Shown here: piece after piece, positions 52,500 to 64,000 of the stretch
Numbering within the stretch: the first letter of the stretch is position 1
How the letters are laid out: every line of letters begins with the position of its first letter
Assembly (NCBI GenBank): GCA_948099385.1
Contig: CANUEZ040000180.1
Span: 5,416,501-5,480,500 of the forward strand
Reading direction: 5' to 3'
Source: Fasciola hepatica
Lineage: Eukaryota > Platyhelminthes > Trematoda > Plagiorchiida > Fasciolidae
DNA length: 64,000 bases
Program-made: the position numbers and the translations under genes
The notes under the pieces: model-generated
Told to the model about the DNA's origin: nothing
Database searches by the model: none
What the model saw: the letters and a program-made list of their open reading frames with translations, nothing else

Positions 52500-55400
52500 C
52501 CCGCTCGCTTGCTGTAAATCACTCCCCCTGATACAACTGACTAGCTTTGAAAGTACACTCAAAATCGGTTCTCAAACTGCGGTACTTAAATAACTCAGGC
52601 GAACGTTTACCGGCGGCAGTATGTGAAGCGTTACGATATTGCATAAGAAAATTGCCAACGGCATGATCATGTTCAAAAAATGTCTGGGGATTCACGGAAT
52701 GTATTGCACTTTTGAGCTTGCGTACAAAGTTCTCTGCAAGGCCATTAGACTGCGGACAACGTGGAGCTGTGTATACATGTTTGCAACCAAGACCTTTTAA
52801 CCACTCATCCATGCGTGCCATTGTCAGTAACTAGCACAAACGGAACTCCTTCTGTGCCGAACGTTTTCCCAAGCGCGGTCCGTGTGAAGTCAGCCGTGAG
52901 TGAAGTTGTTAAATATACCTCTGGTTAGCGGGAAAAGGCACGACAAGAGCGTAGTATTTACTTAAGAAGGGCCCACAATAGTCTGCATGTACTCTCTGCC
53001 ACGCCTCACAGGGCACTGGCCAAGGAGCTAGCTTTGAAGGTTTTGAATGTATCTTATGTAAACACTGCCTGCCTGCCAACACACTGCCTGCCAACCATCA
53101 ATACATTGTAGGTAATACGTCGGCGTCCAGTTCCGGCCACCAGCAAGTAAGCTGTGCTAGTGACTTCCTTTTGCCAACCTCCAAATGCCCTGAATGGAGA
53201 TCTGTCAATATAACAAAAAGGAATACTGGAGGAATGACCACCCGGTCGTTAAGGCACAGTTATTCATCTGGAGTGATCAACAAATAATCACGACGAGAGT
53301 AGAGGTCAGGGGATCACCGCTTTTCGCTCGACTTTCAACCTCAAAGTAGAGCTGAAATGACTAGAACACAATAAGCTTTTGTACCCTTCACAAGATCTTC
53401 ACATTGCACTGATAGTGGTTGTATCAACAAACAATCATGAGTGACTGGTTGTCGAGATGAATATGGCATTCTGGATAGAAGATCAGCGTGTGGTACGTAT
53501 CTGGCACTACGATGCAGAATATCATAATCAAATGAGCTTAGTTAAATGCTCCATCGTTGAACCATGGCAGCTGATGATTTGGACAACGAATGATGCGGAT
53601 GATAAATGAAATACAATGCCTCGTGGTCAGTAACTACGGAGAACTTCTGACCAAATAAATATTTATGCAAACTCTTGCCGGTCCGGTAAACTGCCAAGGC
53701 TTCTCTTTGTGTTTGTAAATATCCTTTTTCAGCATTAGTGAGCCTCCGTGAAAAGCAAATGACTGGCAGCTCGCACTGTTCAAGAACAGCACCTATGGCC
53801 GCAGGAGATGAATCAGCAATGACAGTTGACTGATGTTTCGGAGAGAACAGCCTAAGAACAACGCCGCATTGTAGGTAGGATAGCAACTTACCAAGGGTCT
53901 TTTCATGAGCTTCATTCCAAAGAAGCAGTTGGTGGACAGAATATCGAACAGAGAACTGGCTTGTTGAGAAAAAATGGGAACTAAACGAGCATAGTACTGA
54001 AGACCACTAAGAATAGAACGTAATTCATAATTTTTTTCATGGGAGCAGGTACGTCAATGAGCGGGGCTAAACGTGCTGGATCCGGAGAGAAACCCTTAGC
54101 ATTATTAATGTAACCAAGACAGAATAACTAAGAGACATCTGTTACGTTCAGAATTCAGATAACAGTACGCAGTAGATCCGTTTATTAGCACTTTAGTAAA
54201 CACATATCTGAGCCGACAAGCGGGCAAACAAGAGAATCATCCACTGGCATGCGCAAGCAATGATAGTGTGTCAAGTGGACAGGAACAAAGAACCAATGTC
54301 AATCACACGCGCGCCTAATCGCATGTGATTGATGTGGTAGAACAAAGCAAAGCATCGGATAGACAGGCATCGGGTACGCGAATGCAAGGCCAACGGGACG
54401 GGAATGAATCACTTGCGAATGCCAATGACACATGGGTTGGCCACACAACAACATCGAAACACACAGTTGTCTGGGTTAATGGGAAAATTGAACTGAATGA
54501 ACTTATTCAACAAGCAACAAAGATGATAGTCGTGTACAGCTGGAGTGAAACCATGGACAACTATGTCATCTTGGTATGACCCAGGACCCTCAAGACCTAG
54601 CACAATATTGTTAAGAGACTATTGAAAAATAGCCGAGGGGGCATTCAGTCCAAAGGGCAAAAAGTTGTATCAGAATAAACCGAAAGGAATGTTCATGATC
54701 ATTAGCGCACAGGATTCAATGGTTTTTAATATATGTGTTGGTTGTAGTTCAGTTTTCTGGTTGCCACGATGTTCTGATCGCCAAGTTCAGCGATCAGAAC
54801 ATCATCCAGGGATATTTGCAGGCATGCTTCTTGTTAGTCAATTTTTGAGAATGCACCAGACCCTGCAAGTCGATAGAACACGTCTTCGAGCTCTTCAGTT
54901 GTGCATGTACGCTGCAATAAGCACTGATTCCGTGTCAGTCGGTAGTCACTGCAAATCCGTGGTGTCTTTCCATCACCTTTCAACGGAGTGACGATCGGTT
55001 TTGCCCAGTTAGGCGACTCCACACGGCTAACAACTCCAAGCTTACACATCGACTGACGGACAGGTTCTCTCGAACCAAAAGGTATTATTCTGCGCTTTAG
55101 ATGAATGGGATCGCCAAATATGTCTATTTCACTCCAAGAACGTGCATTCCATGTAAGCCTTAGAACATTTCAAAACAAGCTGTTGTACGTCCGATGAATC
55201 AGTTGCAGATGTTAGGAAATTTACATCAATGTGCAATTTACGAAGAATTTTCAAACCAAGAACTGAAGGTCCTGAATCAGAAACCAAAAACTCACAGTCA
55301 ATAGGATCAGAGTCACATAAGTGAAGTGGAACCATACAAGAACTAGCAAGCGGGGGCCCGTGTCCAGTACTATCTAGAATGATTACTTAGGTAGGACTAA

Positions 55401-56420
55401 TCTTGGCAATGGGATAAAAACGATCCAAAGCTTGTTTTGAAATTAAGGATTCTTCACTCCCAGTGTCAACAATAAAAGTGTGTTTGCTATCCTCTGGAGT
55501 ATGCAACTTCTGGTTAACATGTGAGACTTTCTCTGGCAAAATGGCTAACGCAAGTGTTGAAAACTTGTACCAAGTGGGAAAGTGTCAGACGATAAGAAAG
55601 TAATCAGTCGACTTGATGGGGTACTTCTACAAGTGCTTTTAGTGTGATCGACCTTACCACAGGCGAAACACGTAGCTCGTCAATAATGGCATGTGAAACG
55701 AGAATGTAGCTCACCGCGTGCAATACACTTGCCTAAATTTGAACTCGTATGGTTGGATTTCGAACGAGTCGGTCGCTGAGATGGGGGGTGGTCACCCCGA
55801 CAATTTATTGACTTGTTCAAATGCGGCAATCTTTTGGTGCGTCGATAGCTTTGATGTGTTAGTAGGATTGAACATTACGGACTCTGACACAGCAGTTACA
55901 GCTTTTACGTCCTGATACTGTTCACAAAAGTGGGGAACGTGGTGAAAAGCTAGATCAGTGACAAGTAGCTGCTTCTTCGGTAAATCTGGTAAGTTGATTC
56001 ATGCGATTAAGCGATCGCGTAGGTGATCTTCCAAATGAGGACCGTTATCGCACTTCACTGCCGGTGTCTGCAACTGAAGGATGAATTCACGTACTGACTG
56101 GTTTTCAAGTCTAGTGAGTCAGTTAAATTTGGCTCTCTCAGCAGAAACGAAATTGACTGGCTTGAAGTGTTGTAGAATAATGGTCCTGAGTTGGTCGTAT
56201 GATAAACTGATAGGAGAATCCGAGAAAGACATATTTTTCACGAGACTCCATGCATCCTTTCCAATGAACTGGAGAGAAAAAAACGCTGTTTTCTTTGCAT
56301 CATCCAAATGGTTTCGAGTCATACACCAAAATGTCGAAAAGTTTCAGGTAGTCCGCAACCTGTCGGGATGTAGAATTTACATCGGGGATTCCATTTCAGA
56401 AGCAATCATGGTTTAATTCC
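52500..56420 (-). mobile_element. Ty3/gypsy LTR retrotransposon, decayed
   Basis: The minus-strand order is gag, protease, RT, RNase H, integrase. Gag is at 56416-56119. The zinc knuckle CFACGKVDHTKSTC is near 55630-55672 and the protease FIVDTGSEESLIS near 55450-55480. RT includes GVVSRVESPNWAKPIVTPLK (55049-54834) and SYQDDIVVHG near 54560-54580. RNase H is at 53886-53542 (ADSSPAAIGAVLEQ, VTDHEAL). Integrase has HADYCGPF near 52980 and PQSNGLAENFVRKLKSAI at 52821-52519. Stops, frameshifts and a solo-LTR insertion inactivate it. I found no LTR pair; the 3' end is lost at the CR1 remnant. Confidence 0.88.
54140..54450. mobile_element. Solo LTR (311 bp) inside the Ty3 RT
   Basis: Begins TGTTACGTTC and ends CCACACAACA, the TG...CA ends of an LTR. 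It is flanked by a perfect 5-bp duplication ACATC (54135-54139 and 54451-54455). It splits the Ty3 RT between VFRC and LGYINNAKG. No internal coding sequence. Confidence 0.75.
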
Positions 56421-57300
56421 ATTGCACAGAGCCAAAGGCTGTTTCAAAGGAAATGAACTCAAAAAAGGCGTATGATTTAGTACGCGCAAAACCACCAGCG
56501 GCACAAGTTTGTAGTATAACAGAGAGAGTACAGCAATGTAAAAGAAAAGAATTGGTCAGGAACATCGTAAACTATTAGCCAATCATTTGGCCAACTCTCA
56601 CTGGAGGCAGACAACGTGCTGTGCTCCTCTCAAGTACAACCTAGAGCAGAACGCGGGGGAACTTCCATGTTCCCGTATAGGGCTGCAGAAGTGGTAAAGC
56701 TGGAAAAGGTGCAACGAGATTCAACCCGCCTCGCTGAAGGATTTCGTGGAATCAGGTACAAAGGTTGCCTGCAGATTACTCAGTCGTTTCAAATGGCATA
56801 TAGCGAATTCCGAGGAGACCTTATCTTCACCAGAAGTATTATTTGAGACGACTTTGGACGAGAATCACGTGCAGAACTCACTCTTTGCGATCGCGATTGC
56901 ACACGGGATCATCACTTCATCCTAAAGAAGCAGCGGTCCGTGGGTCTACTGTTGGTGCACCGTCTATCCCAGAGAGTGACCGGTCTATAAAACGTAGTGT
57001 CAGTTGAAGTGGTGGTCCAGCCGAATATCTAAGTTTTAAAGCCATTTCTTGAAGTCTTACTGAGAAGGTGATAGCCGGTGACTCACGCTCTAGTCTACGT
57101 CGCTGAAGTGTGGTGATGAGGCTTACACAGAAGGGATGTCCTCTGTCTCTATAAAGAAGAATAAACGAATAAAGAATAAACTGGAAAGTAATGCTTTGTT
57201 GATCAAACCCCAATGAACTTTTTTCTGCCAGAACTATTCTGGCGATCTGTTTTCATAAATGTCTCGCAAGTGAACTATAACAATATATTCGCACTAAGAA
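56420..57300. other. Flank of Ty3 element, possible eroded LTR
   Basis: Contains the sequence TAAAGAAGAATAAACGAATA near 57150 and a 98-codon minus frame (57213-56917) without recognised similarity. A 5' LTR would be expected here, but no second copy exists in the window to define it. Confidence 0.35.
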
Positions 57301-57309
57301 CCAAACCTA

Positions 57310-57510
57310 GTATGCCTGGTCTGCTCCAACGCTTTCGACCTGGTCCAACACGACATAATTTCACCGAAGTTTCCCGGATTTAGTTTTTCGTATCGATCGT
57401 CCGTGAATTTCTGGCATTCTTCACAGTTTTCCTTCTCTCTCCTGTTTTACACTTCATCAATGTTTGCTGATGATGACTATCTTTGCACAATCTTTCCTGC
57501 TGCTACTAAA
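57310..57510 (+). mobile_element. Non-LTR reverse transcriptase remnant
   Basis: The plus strand reads SNAFDLVQHDIISPKFPGFS and, after a frame change, MFADDDYLCT, the A and C motifs of a CR1/Jockey-type RT (FADD box). Only about 200 bp are recognisable. Confidence 0.6.
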
Positions 57511-57519
57511 ATGTTCTTT

Positions 57520-60500
57520 TCCATAAATTCCGTTTGCATGCACTGGGTCATCCTTATCAGATGTTTGTGAATACTGGTCCGAAAATGTTGTTCAAACTGT
57601 TAGCTCCTCATGGAACAGTAGAACTTTGAAATTCGATCAAATACATTTTTTTATAATTTTATTGTAACTTTTCTCTTCTCCAGTGTCGAAACAACAAATG
57701 ATTTCGGTGAAGAGCAATCTCTCCTTGGTTTACAGTAGGTCTGTAAGACCACAAGATTTATTTCTGTGATGAAAGGACTGAGGGTAGTGAAATCAGAAGA
57801 CACGCGAATCAGCACTGGGATATATTCGTTTTTTAGCTAACAAATTACAGCTTTTTTATGGGCATGATATCAGTAGGGGAAAAGGTATGCACAGAGTTAT
57901 TGATTCTTGAATAATGTGTTCGGTGGACACAAACTTGTCAAACGCTGTCACATGGTGTAGAAGCAGATTATGCTCGCGAGACATGCCACCTCTATAATCA
58001 ATATCTAAAGTTGTGCTAGTAAGAGTCATACGAGCACCACGTATTTGGTCAGACACGAAAATGTATGAATGACGACTGGAGTGTACACAGAACAAATGAA
58101 CAGACTGATCCAAATGGGATTTCTCCCATCGTGTGAGACTAGGGAACAGAATCACAACACTGTCCTTCTATCGAATTCTATGTTTATTCCGGGACTAATA
58201 TATCTTCAAATGCATATGGGCTGTATGGTCGAATCACTGCTTCCAGTTTTCGATTATGGTTTGAGTCAGTGCTAGGGGACGATTATTTAGTGGCAGGCTT
58301 CTCTGACCACGGAGCCCGAGGTTCTATGTCCTCAAGCCATCAGTGTAGGTCAACTTTGGTGATAGATAAAACACCCGGTGATCACCCGACTCAAAAATTC
58401 AAGCCTGGCCTATTGGGACCACATTGATGGTTTCCCACCTCGTATCTTACGCCAACTAATAACATTGTCAATTCATCCTGCTCGTATACTTATGAGGTAG
58501 GCTTTTTTCATTGCACTCATACGAAACCGTGAACTAGCCTCCCTCGGCGCTTCATCGACCGACACATTATTTCGACGTTGCTGATATAGTTGACCTAGCA
58601 GTGGCCGATACTATTGCATGAATTTCAGATTTTAACATGCACTTTCTTCCTGCCGTACGAGGAAGTCAGACTTCTGGAACTTTCAACAGGACAAACCGGT
58701 CCAGCAGAACTGCGTACACCTGAATCCCGAAATTTATACACACGGACTTCGCTGCTGAAACTATATTCTTTTATTTCTAAAAGCATATTGTATATTTTTT
58801 ATTGAGGAATAAATAAAAATTTCTACAATGAGTCAGAAGAATTAGTGAACAAGCTTGTTTTCGATAACTTCATCCTCTTGTTCGTACAGCTACACAAATA
58901 GAGCGTGAATGTTCACCACGGAAATGATATTGACTCCTTAGATTTTGACAAATCCTGGATCTGAATAAAGAAGCCAAAAACTCTTATTTGCACAATTTAT
59001 GCAAAATCACTTTGGTACACCTTCACAAATACACACACTGCGATCATCTTAGTATCCAGTGCGGTCGGGATAGAACTTACTATTATGGAAGCAAACTTGC
59101 GTGCAAACAAACATCAACTAATAAGGGAGAGGGAAAACGCAAGAGGTGCGGGCACAGCTCCACCATGATACGGCCAGCCTGGTAGTCCCTTGGAGTTGTT
59201 GCATGGATCAGATTTGTGTCTGTGAATGAACAGGGCTTTGGCTTAGTTACGTAGTCGGGTACTGGTGCTAGATTAGTTGGTTTGAAAGGTGTAGCTGGGA
59301 CTGACGCAACGCCTTGTTTCCTATAGACACAGTACTATTGACAATCAAGTTTTGTTGGCTTTCTTGATGAAATCATTGCGATAAAAGTGTCCTTCGTCGT
59401 ATTCCGTGGTCATACCGGATTGTGTTCGGTCATTCAACAGGGGAAGGCTCTGTCACTCCGTTCTGCATGTGTAGATGACTGCGGATCCCCAGTGAAATCA
59501 GCAAACCATTTGGATTTGGCGGTAGTGTAATTATCTGGTTTGTTTGAAAGACAATAACTGTCCAGACATTTCTGAATTAATCTAAACGGTACAAGTTGTT
59601 GCTCAGACACTTTAGTACCAAGTGTGTGTGTAGGAGGATAACCATTGTATTTCATTTGTAAAACGCCCAAGGGATTCTTTGTCACTTCCGAGTTCAGTTG
59701 GCGGAGATCGCGCGTGTGGTACTGAAACGCTAGTTCGAATCTCTTCCAGGCCTACAACATTTTCAAAGTAAACTCTGTATATCACTGGTCCTAGAGAAAC
59801 TCGGTTAGTCATATTGCTAGTGAAAAACCTACCCATGATTCGGAAGGAACATAGATTAGACTGTATGATGATCCGATTTCATACATGATAATTCGACACG
59901 ACACTTTCCTTAGTTTGATATGCGGAAAGGCAAAAGAGGATAAACAGTTTCGGAAAACCAGCCAGTTGTTCACTCTTACGACAACTAAAGTAGCTTTTAA
60001 AAGTTATCAGAATTTTCTTTCGCATAGGTTAAACGATGGGAGAATACTCGGTCTTGGATCAGACATTACACATGAATCAACCATGATTGAGGATTCGTTA
60101 GCAAGTGACAGACTGTCTACTTGTTTTGTTCTGTCCCCCTAACTCCAGTGGGAACTCAGATCCGCCTCAGAATCGTCAGTTTATTGGCACAAAACAAAGG
60201 ATATGAAGGTTGCTCTCACATTCGCCCACTCGTTGCACACAAAGCATTGGTCCGACTGGTGTAGATGAGCACACCTTGAGGCTTGAACAACGCTGACAAG
60301 ACTCGCCTTTCATCTATCGATCCACTCCGGCGATCGGCTGTCTTGTCACTCGAGCTGCCGCTGTCTCAAACCTTGGGCTTGGTGCCGCACCAGAGCTGAC
60401 TGCTGACGCAACTTGATAGTTCGCCAACGATAGGTGAACCCACCCTCACACCTCTGTCCCAGCTTAACAATTATTCGGCCCGACGACAACATATCAAAAC

Positions 60501-61350
60501 CGATGTTGCACAAAATACGTCGGTAAAATTTTCGCTTATCAGGTGTACGGTGTTGTCAAAATATAGAGAAAAATAGTCATGGCACTCAAAAGCATTTTTC
60601 TCCAAACACAAACACACTCGAGCTTTGCAGTTTGTGGAAGCGCTTTCAAGCAGACGAGGGAAACTTCAAATCAGCAAACAACTGCATATTCCCATGGATA
60701 CGCATAACGTGATCCAGGATGGTTTTGCAGAAGCGGGCAGAGCGATACGTCGACTACAAGGAGAATAGAGTTGGACAGGAAAAATCCTGTCTCCCCTTCT
60801 TAACCTGGAACTGGAATAGTGGGTGGAGTGAGCAGAAATCCTCTTAAAAATTGCTCATGCGCCGAGTAATGTCGTTAACGAAACTGAAGTTACCAAAGAG
60901 AAAAGGAATGTGACAATAATGTCGATAGATCGACCGGTCGCACGGGTGGATTTGATAATTTATCGGCCACTTTTATTATCTTTTATGAAGTATTACATTT
61001 CAAGGAACGTTCAAAGTCGCATTCATCGTCATCATCATCACCACCATTACTGCCAACACAAGTGCAATGGCTAGGCTGTAAGTCACCAAATTGTTGTTCG
61101 ACTAATGTCAGTGTTAGTACCTGTTGATGCACTTACTAAGCCCCGGCTCATGGTTCTCCTTTTCTTGGGCTTTTGCAGACTGAACACGCACAACATCCCC
61201 ACCCGGCGGATGCTTATTGGTCCTTGTGTATTACAATCTTTATGTCAAAGTTTGTTTTCGTATAATTTTTCTGCTCTTATTTGCCCGTATAGTAGGAAAA
61301 ATCTACAGAAAAAAGCTACATGCTTATTGCCAAGTGCCCAAGATGATTGG
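57520..61350. other. Region without identified genes
   Basis: AT-rich sequence with short frames. At 60250-60410 a diverged copy of the repeat at 3435-3625 is visible. The minus frames at 59836-59434 are unrecognised. Confidence 0.4.
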
Positions 61351-61357
61351 CAAAGCT

Positions 61358-61480
<123 letters not shown>

Positions 61481-61489
61481 AATATTGTG

Positions 61490-63140
61490 CCTATGCGCTA
61501 CAGGCCAGGGTTACCCAATCCAATCCGATCAAAAATCAAATATCTGTGTTGAAAACTCCATCTGTTGGCTATTTCGTATGCTTGGACATTGTGTCACATT
61601 GGCTGCGGCTTTCACGGTCCTTCCGGATAGACTCGCAGTATCACTGATTGTCATTTGGCATGTTTGGATAGCCGAGTGTGTGCGTGGGTGATTGAGGGTG
61701 CATAACGTATCTGACCAAGTTGGACAGAATCCAGTCAATCAGTCAGTCAGTACCTAACGCACGAAGACGAATGTAGACGCAGATGGCGCCCATATGTTCT
61801 TATTTTATGCACCAAATGTAACAGTCCAGCCGGTTCATAGAATTCCATTCACTTCTGAACTGGGCGAGCAGTGAAGTGGATTGGAAAAGGACTGTCTTCA
61901 TGACAGCATGTTACCGAAGTCAAAATACAAGTAAGAATTTTAAAAGGTCACCATGAGGATACATTTCTTCTCAATAATAAATCTCAAAAACCGTCTAACT
62001 TATGTAATTTTTCTAAAGCTGTGAGCGGTGAATTTTCCGTTCACAATTTGGTTTCCTGCTATCTGGGTAATGTGACTCAGCATTGGCTGGAGGATAAACT
62101 ATCGCAATTTGGAGCACCTAGTCCTGTGTATTCAAATCGGCAGAGTAGGAAGATGTGTGTCACAAGAAGCAACCACTTCGTCTACTCTCGTCAATTTGGA
62201 ACATGGAAAATGTCAGCTTAAACCCCAGTGGAATAAGCTAAATTGGAGGCTTTCACAGTGCAATATTGATAGACTGGGAGATCTGTTGGGTTAATGTGAA
62301 GGTAAGGAAATATTTCGTGTCAAATATTTCGTGTTTAAAAAGAATATATTGAATGACGAATCACGAGGAGCGTCGATTCGCCGAATGCTAATGGATTCGA
62401 TATTGCATTCAGTAAGGTCATCCTGAAATATCAGGTCTGGTTAGAGGAACAGACTTCAAGAGCTTTTTGTCTAGTCTATTCCACTGTAATATTTCTTCCT
62501 ACCGCTTTAAGATTGTGATCGACCAGGTTAGACGAAACTCTTGCGTTAGTCCACGTGCAACTTACTTTGGTCTCACCGTAAAACATTGTACCGTGCTGAA
62601 ACAAGCCTGCTCACATCACGAACACTGACCACTTGGTAACTAAAGAACACAAAGGCGTTCCGTGTTATCTTTCCTATCCGTGAAGAACGCCAATCGATAA
62701 TGTCAACAAACTGGCCAATTCGCATATGGCGTTGATCCACATACGTGTGAGAACGTGAATCAATAAAGGAGAGATAAGGAACATTCATTTATAGGCAAAC
62801 TGTTACATAAAGTCTTTGTGCACATTGTTATCCAAATATTAATGCGCTGATTTGTCTATATCCCAAGCATTTATGGCATACAGAGAAAGTGCATTACCCT
62901 ACTCCTCCAGCACTGAAAATAAATTTTCCGCCACAGTCAAATCAGGGTTTCTTTGTGATTGCATAAATCACTGAGTAATTTCACTTCATTATACACAGAA
63001 AACACGGAGAGCTAACAGGCTGTTTTTTCGGTAACACCATCCTCATGGCTAACGCCGTTACATTTGTAGGTTAGAAAGGTACAAATTGTGGAAAATGTCT
63101 GCGTGTTAAAATGGGATTGGGTAGTCGTCAAAATTGGTGT
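61490..63140. other. Region without identified genes
   Basis: Short frames only; no recognised repeats or motifs. Confidence 0.4.
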
Positions 63141-63147
63141 TGCGGGG

Positions 63148-63706
63148 TTAGGGAATATAGGAAGGGAACTGTTTTTCTTCTGTGGCTTGGAAACGGACTA
63201 GTGGGGAAATGAACATAATTTCGGGGATTATCCAGTTCTGGTTTAAACTAGGCTCAAAGTTTGGGCCACACTGAGTTCCACGGTCGGTCTCGGACCGCGG
63301 CCAAGGCAGTTTGAGTGCTTCACCAAAACTTATGTGAGAACAAAGTGATGGATTGAGTAATCTGACAGTTATAAACTCTGCTGTTGCTGAATGTTCTTTT
63401 CGACCGACCTCCGGTGCGTTCGCTGGGACTCTATAGACTATTTTCAAAGTGTTGTCGTTTACGTAATGTCCAGTGTCCTGCCCGGTGCGCCACAAGGAGC
63501 ATGGTGACAGATTTTCTGTTCCCCGTGGTCAACCAAGTTGATTTAAGTTCTTTGATCCTTTGTATTAGTTGCCGAGTCGTTCTAGGCGTAAAACTTGCCA
63601 AACAAGACCAAAGAGACGGATAGGTTAGCATGGATGAGGTGAGGACAGTTAACCTGTCTTTTGGGTTCGTTGAGATCATTGATCGAATGGCTATATACTC
63701 AACCAC
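63148..63706 (-). CDS. Unidentified overlapping minus frames
   Basis: Two adjoining minus frames, 63706-63431 (91 codons, starts MVEYIAIRSM) and 63495-63148 (115 codons, contains IVYRVPANAPEVGRKEHSAT), overlap by 65 bases in different phases. The composition looks protein-like, but I recognise no family. One frameshift would join them, as in a decayed gene or repeat. Confidence 0.25.
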
Positions 63707-64000
63707 TTTTTCAAAGCAGATGACAAAAGCGAGTTACCAATAAGATGATTGGAAAAGACAATCCATCGCACCTCGTGCCCGCTTCACTGAACCATCAAGG
63801 ATCTCAGCGATCCCAAAATATAAATGACCTGTTCTCATCACATTCATCTTAACCTATCCGATTGTTCCACATAATTTCCCAGATACATGGGTAGAAAAAC
63901 AGTAGAACACCCGTGCATTTCTGAAGGTCGAAGCGCGTTTCCAGAATTCATTTCCAATAAAAACCCATGCCCAAAATCCAATTCGAGTCGGTCGCTGCCA

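Overview
The window looks like nuclear DNA from a flatworm, most probably a digenean fluke. Two intron-bearing eukaryotic genes sit in a landscape dominated by decayed retroelements: RTE-like (SR2-like) and CR1/Jockey-like LINEs, BEL/Pao and Ty3 LTR elements, a Tc1-like transposon, tRNA-derived SINEs and microsatellites. There is no bacterial gene organisation, operon, CRISPR array or ribosomal RNA. The assignment to flukes is inferred from this element mix and the exon protein sequences. I cannot name the species.

Layout. Positions 1-21795 hold the 3' half of a USP5 (isopeptidase T) gene on the + strand. Six exons were found (5148-5398, 5926-6093, 16528-16849, 17509-17810, 19640-19885, 21583-21795). 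The zinc-finger UBP domain and the catalytic cysteine exon must lie left of the window. The first two exons are bracketed by a near-identical 3.7-kb inverted duplication (1048-4729 and 9130-12831). That duplication is built from an RTE LINE, a foldback element and an unexplained 140-codon reading frame. The 10.4-kb intron 6094-16527 also contains LINE pieces and a decayed Tc1 transposon.

From 27363 to 37736 lies a complete three-exon gene for the DNA polymerase epsilon subunit 3 / CHRAC17 histone-fold protein (POLE3), with a poly(A) signal. Its introns contain further RTE copies in sense orientation. An unidentified terminal exon follows at 38968-39192, with its own AATAAA.

From about 40 kb to 57.5 kb the sequence is almost entirely transposon remains: a CR1/Jockey-like LINE (-), a SINE, BEL/Pao gag fragments, a long RTE copy, an inverted SINE-like pair, a second CR1-like LINE (+), and a Ty3-type element (-) with a solo LTR inserted in its reverse transcriptase. 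From 57.5 to 64 kb I recognise little beyond a trinucleotide repeat and a few unexplained frames.

The most interesting structure is the inverted duplication around the two USP5 exons. Its right arm replaces the middle of another LINE copy, starting at the homologous LINE position and ending without homology. In the pre-mRNA the two arms could pair over 3.7 kb and loop out the two exons.
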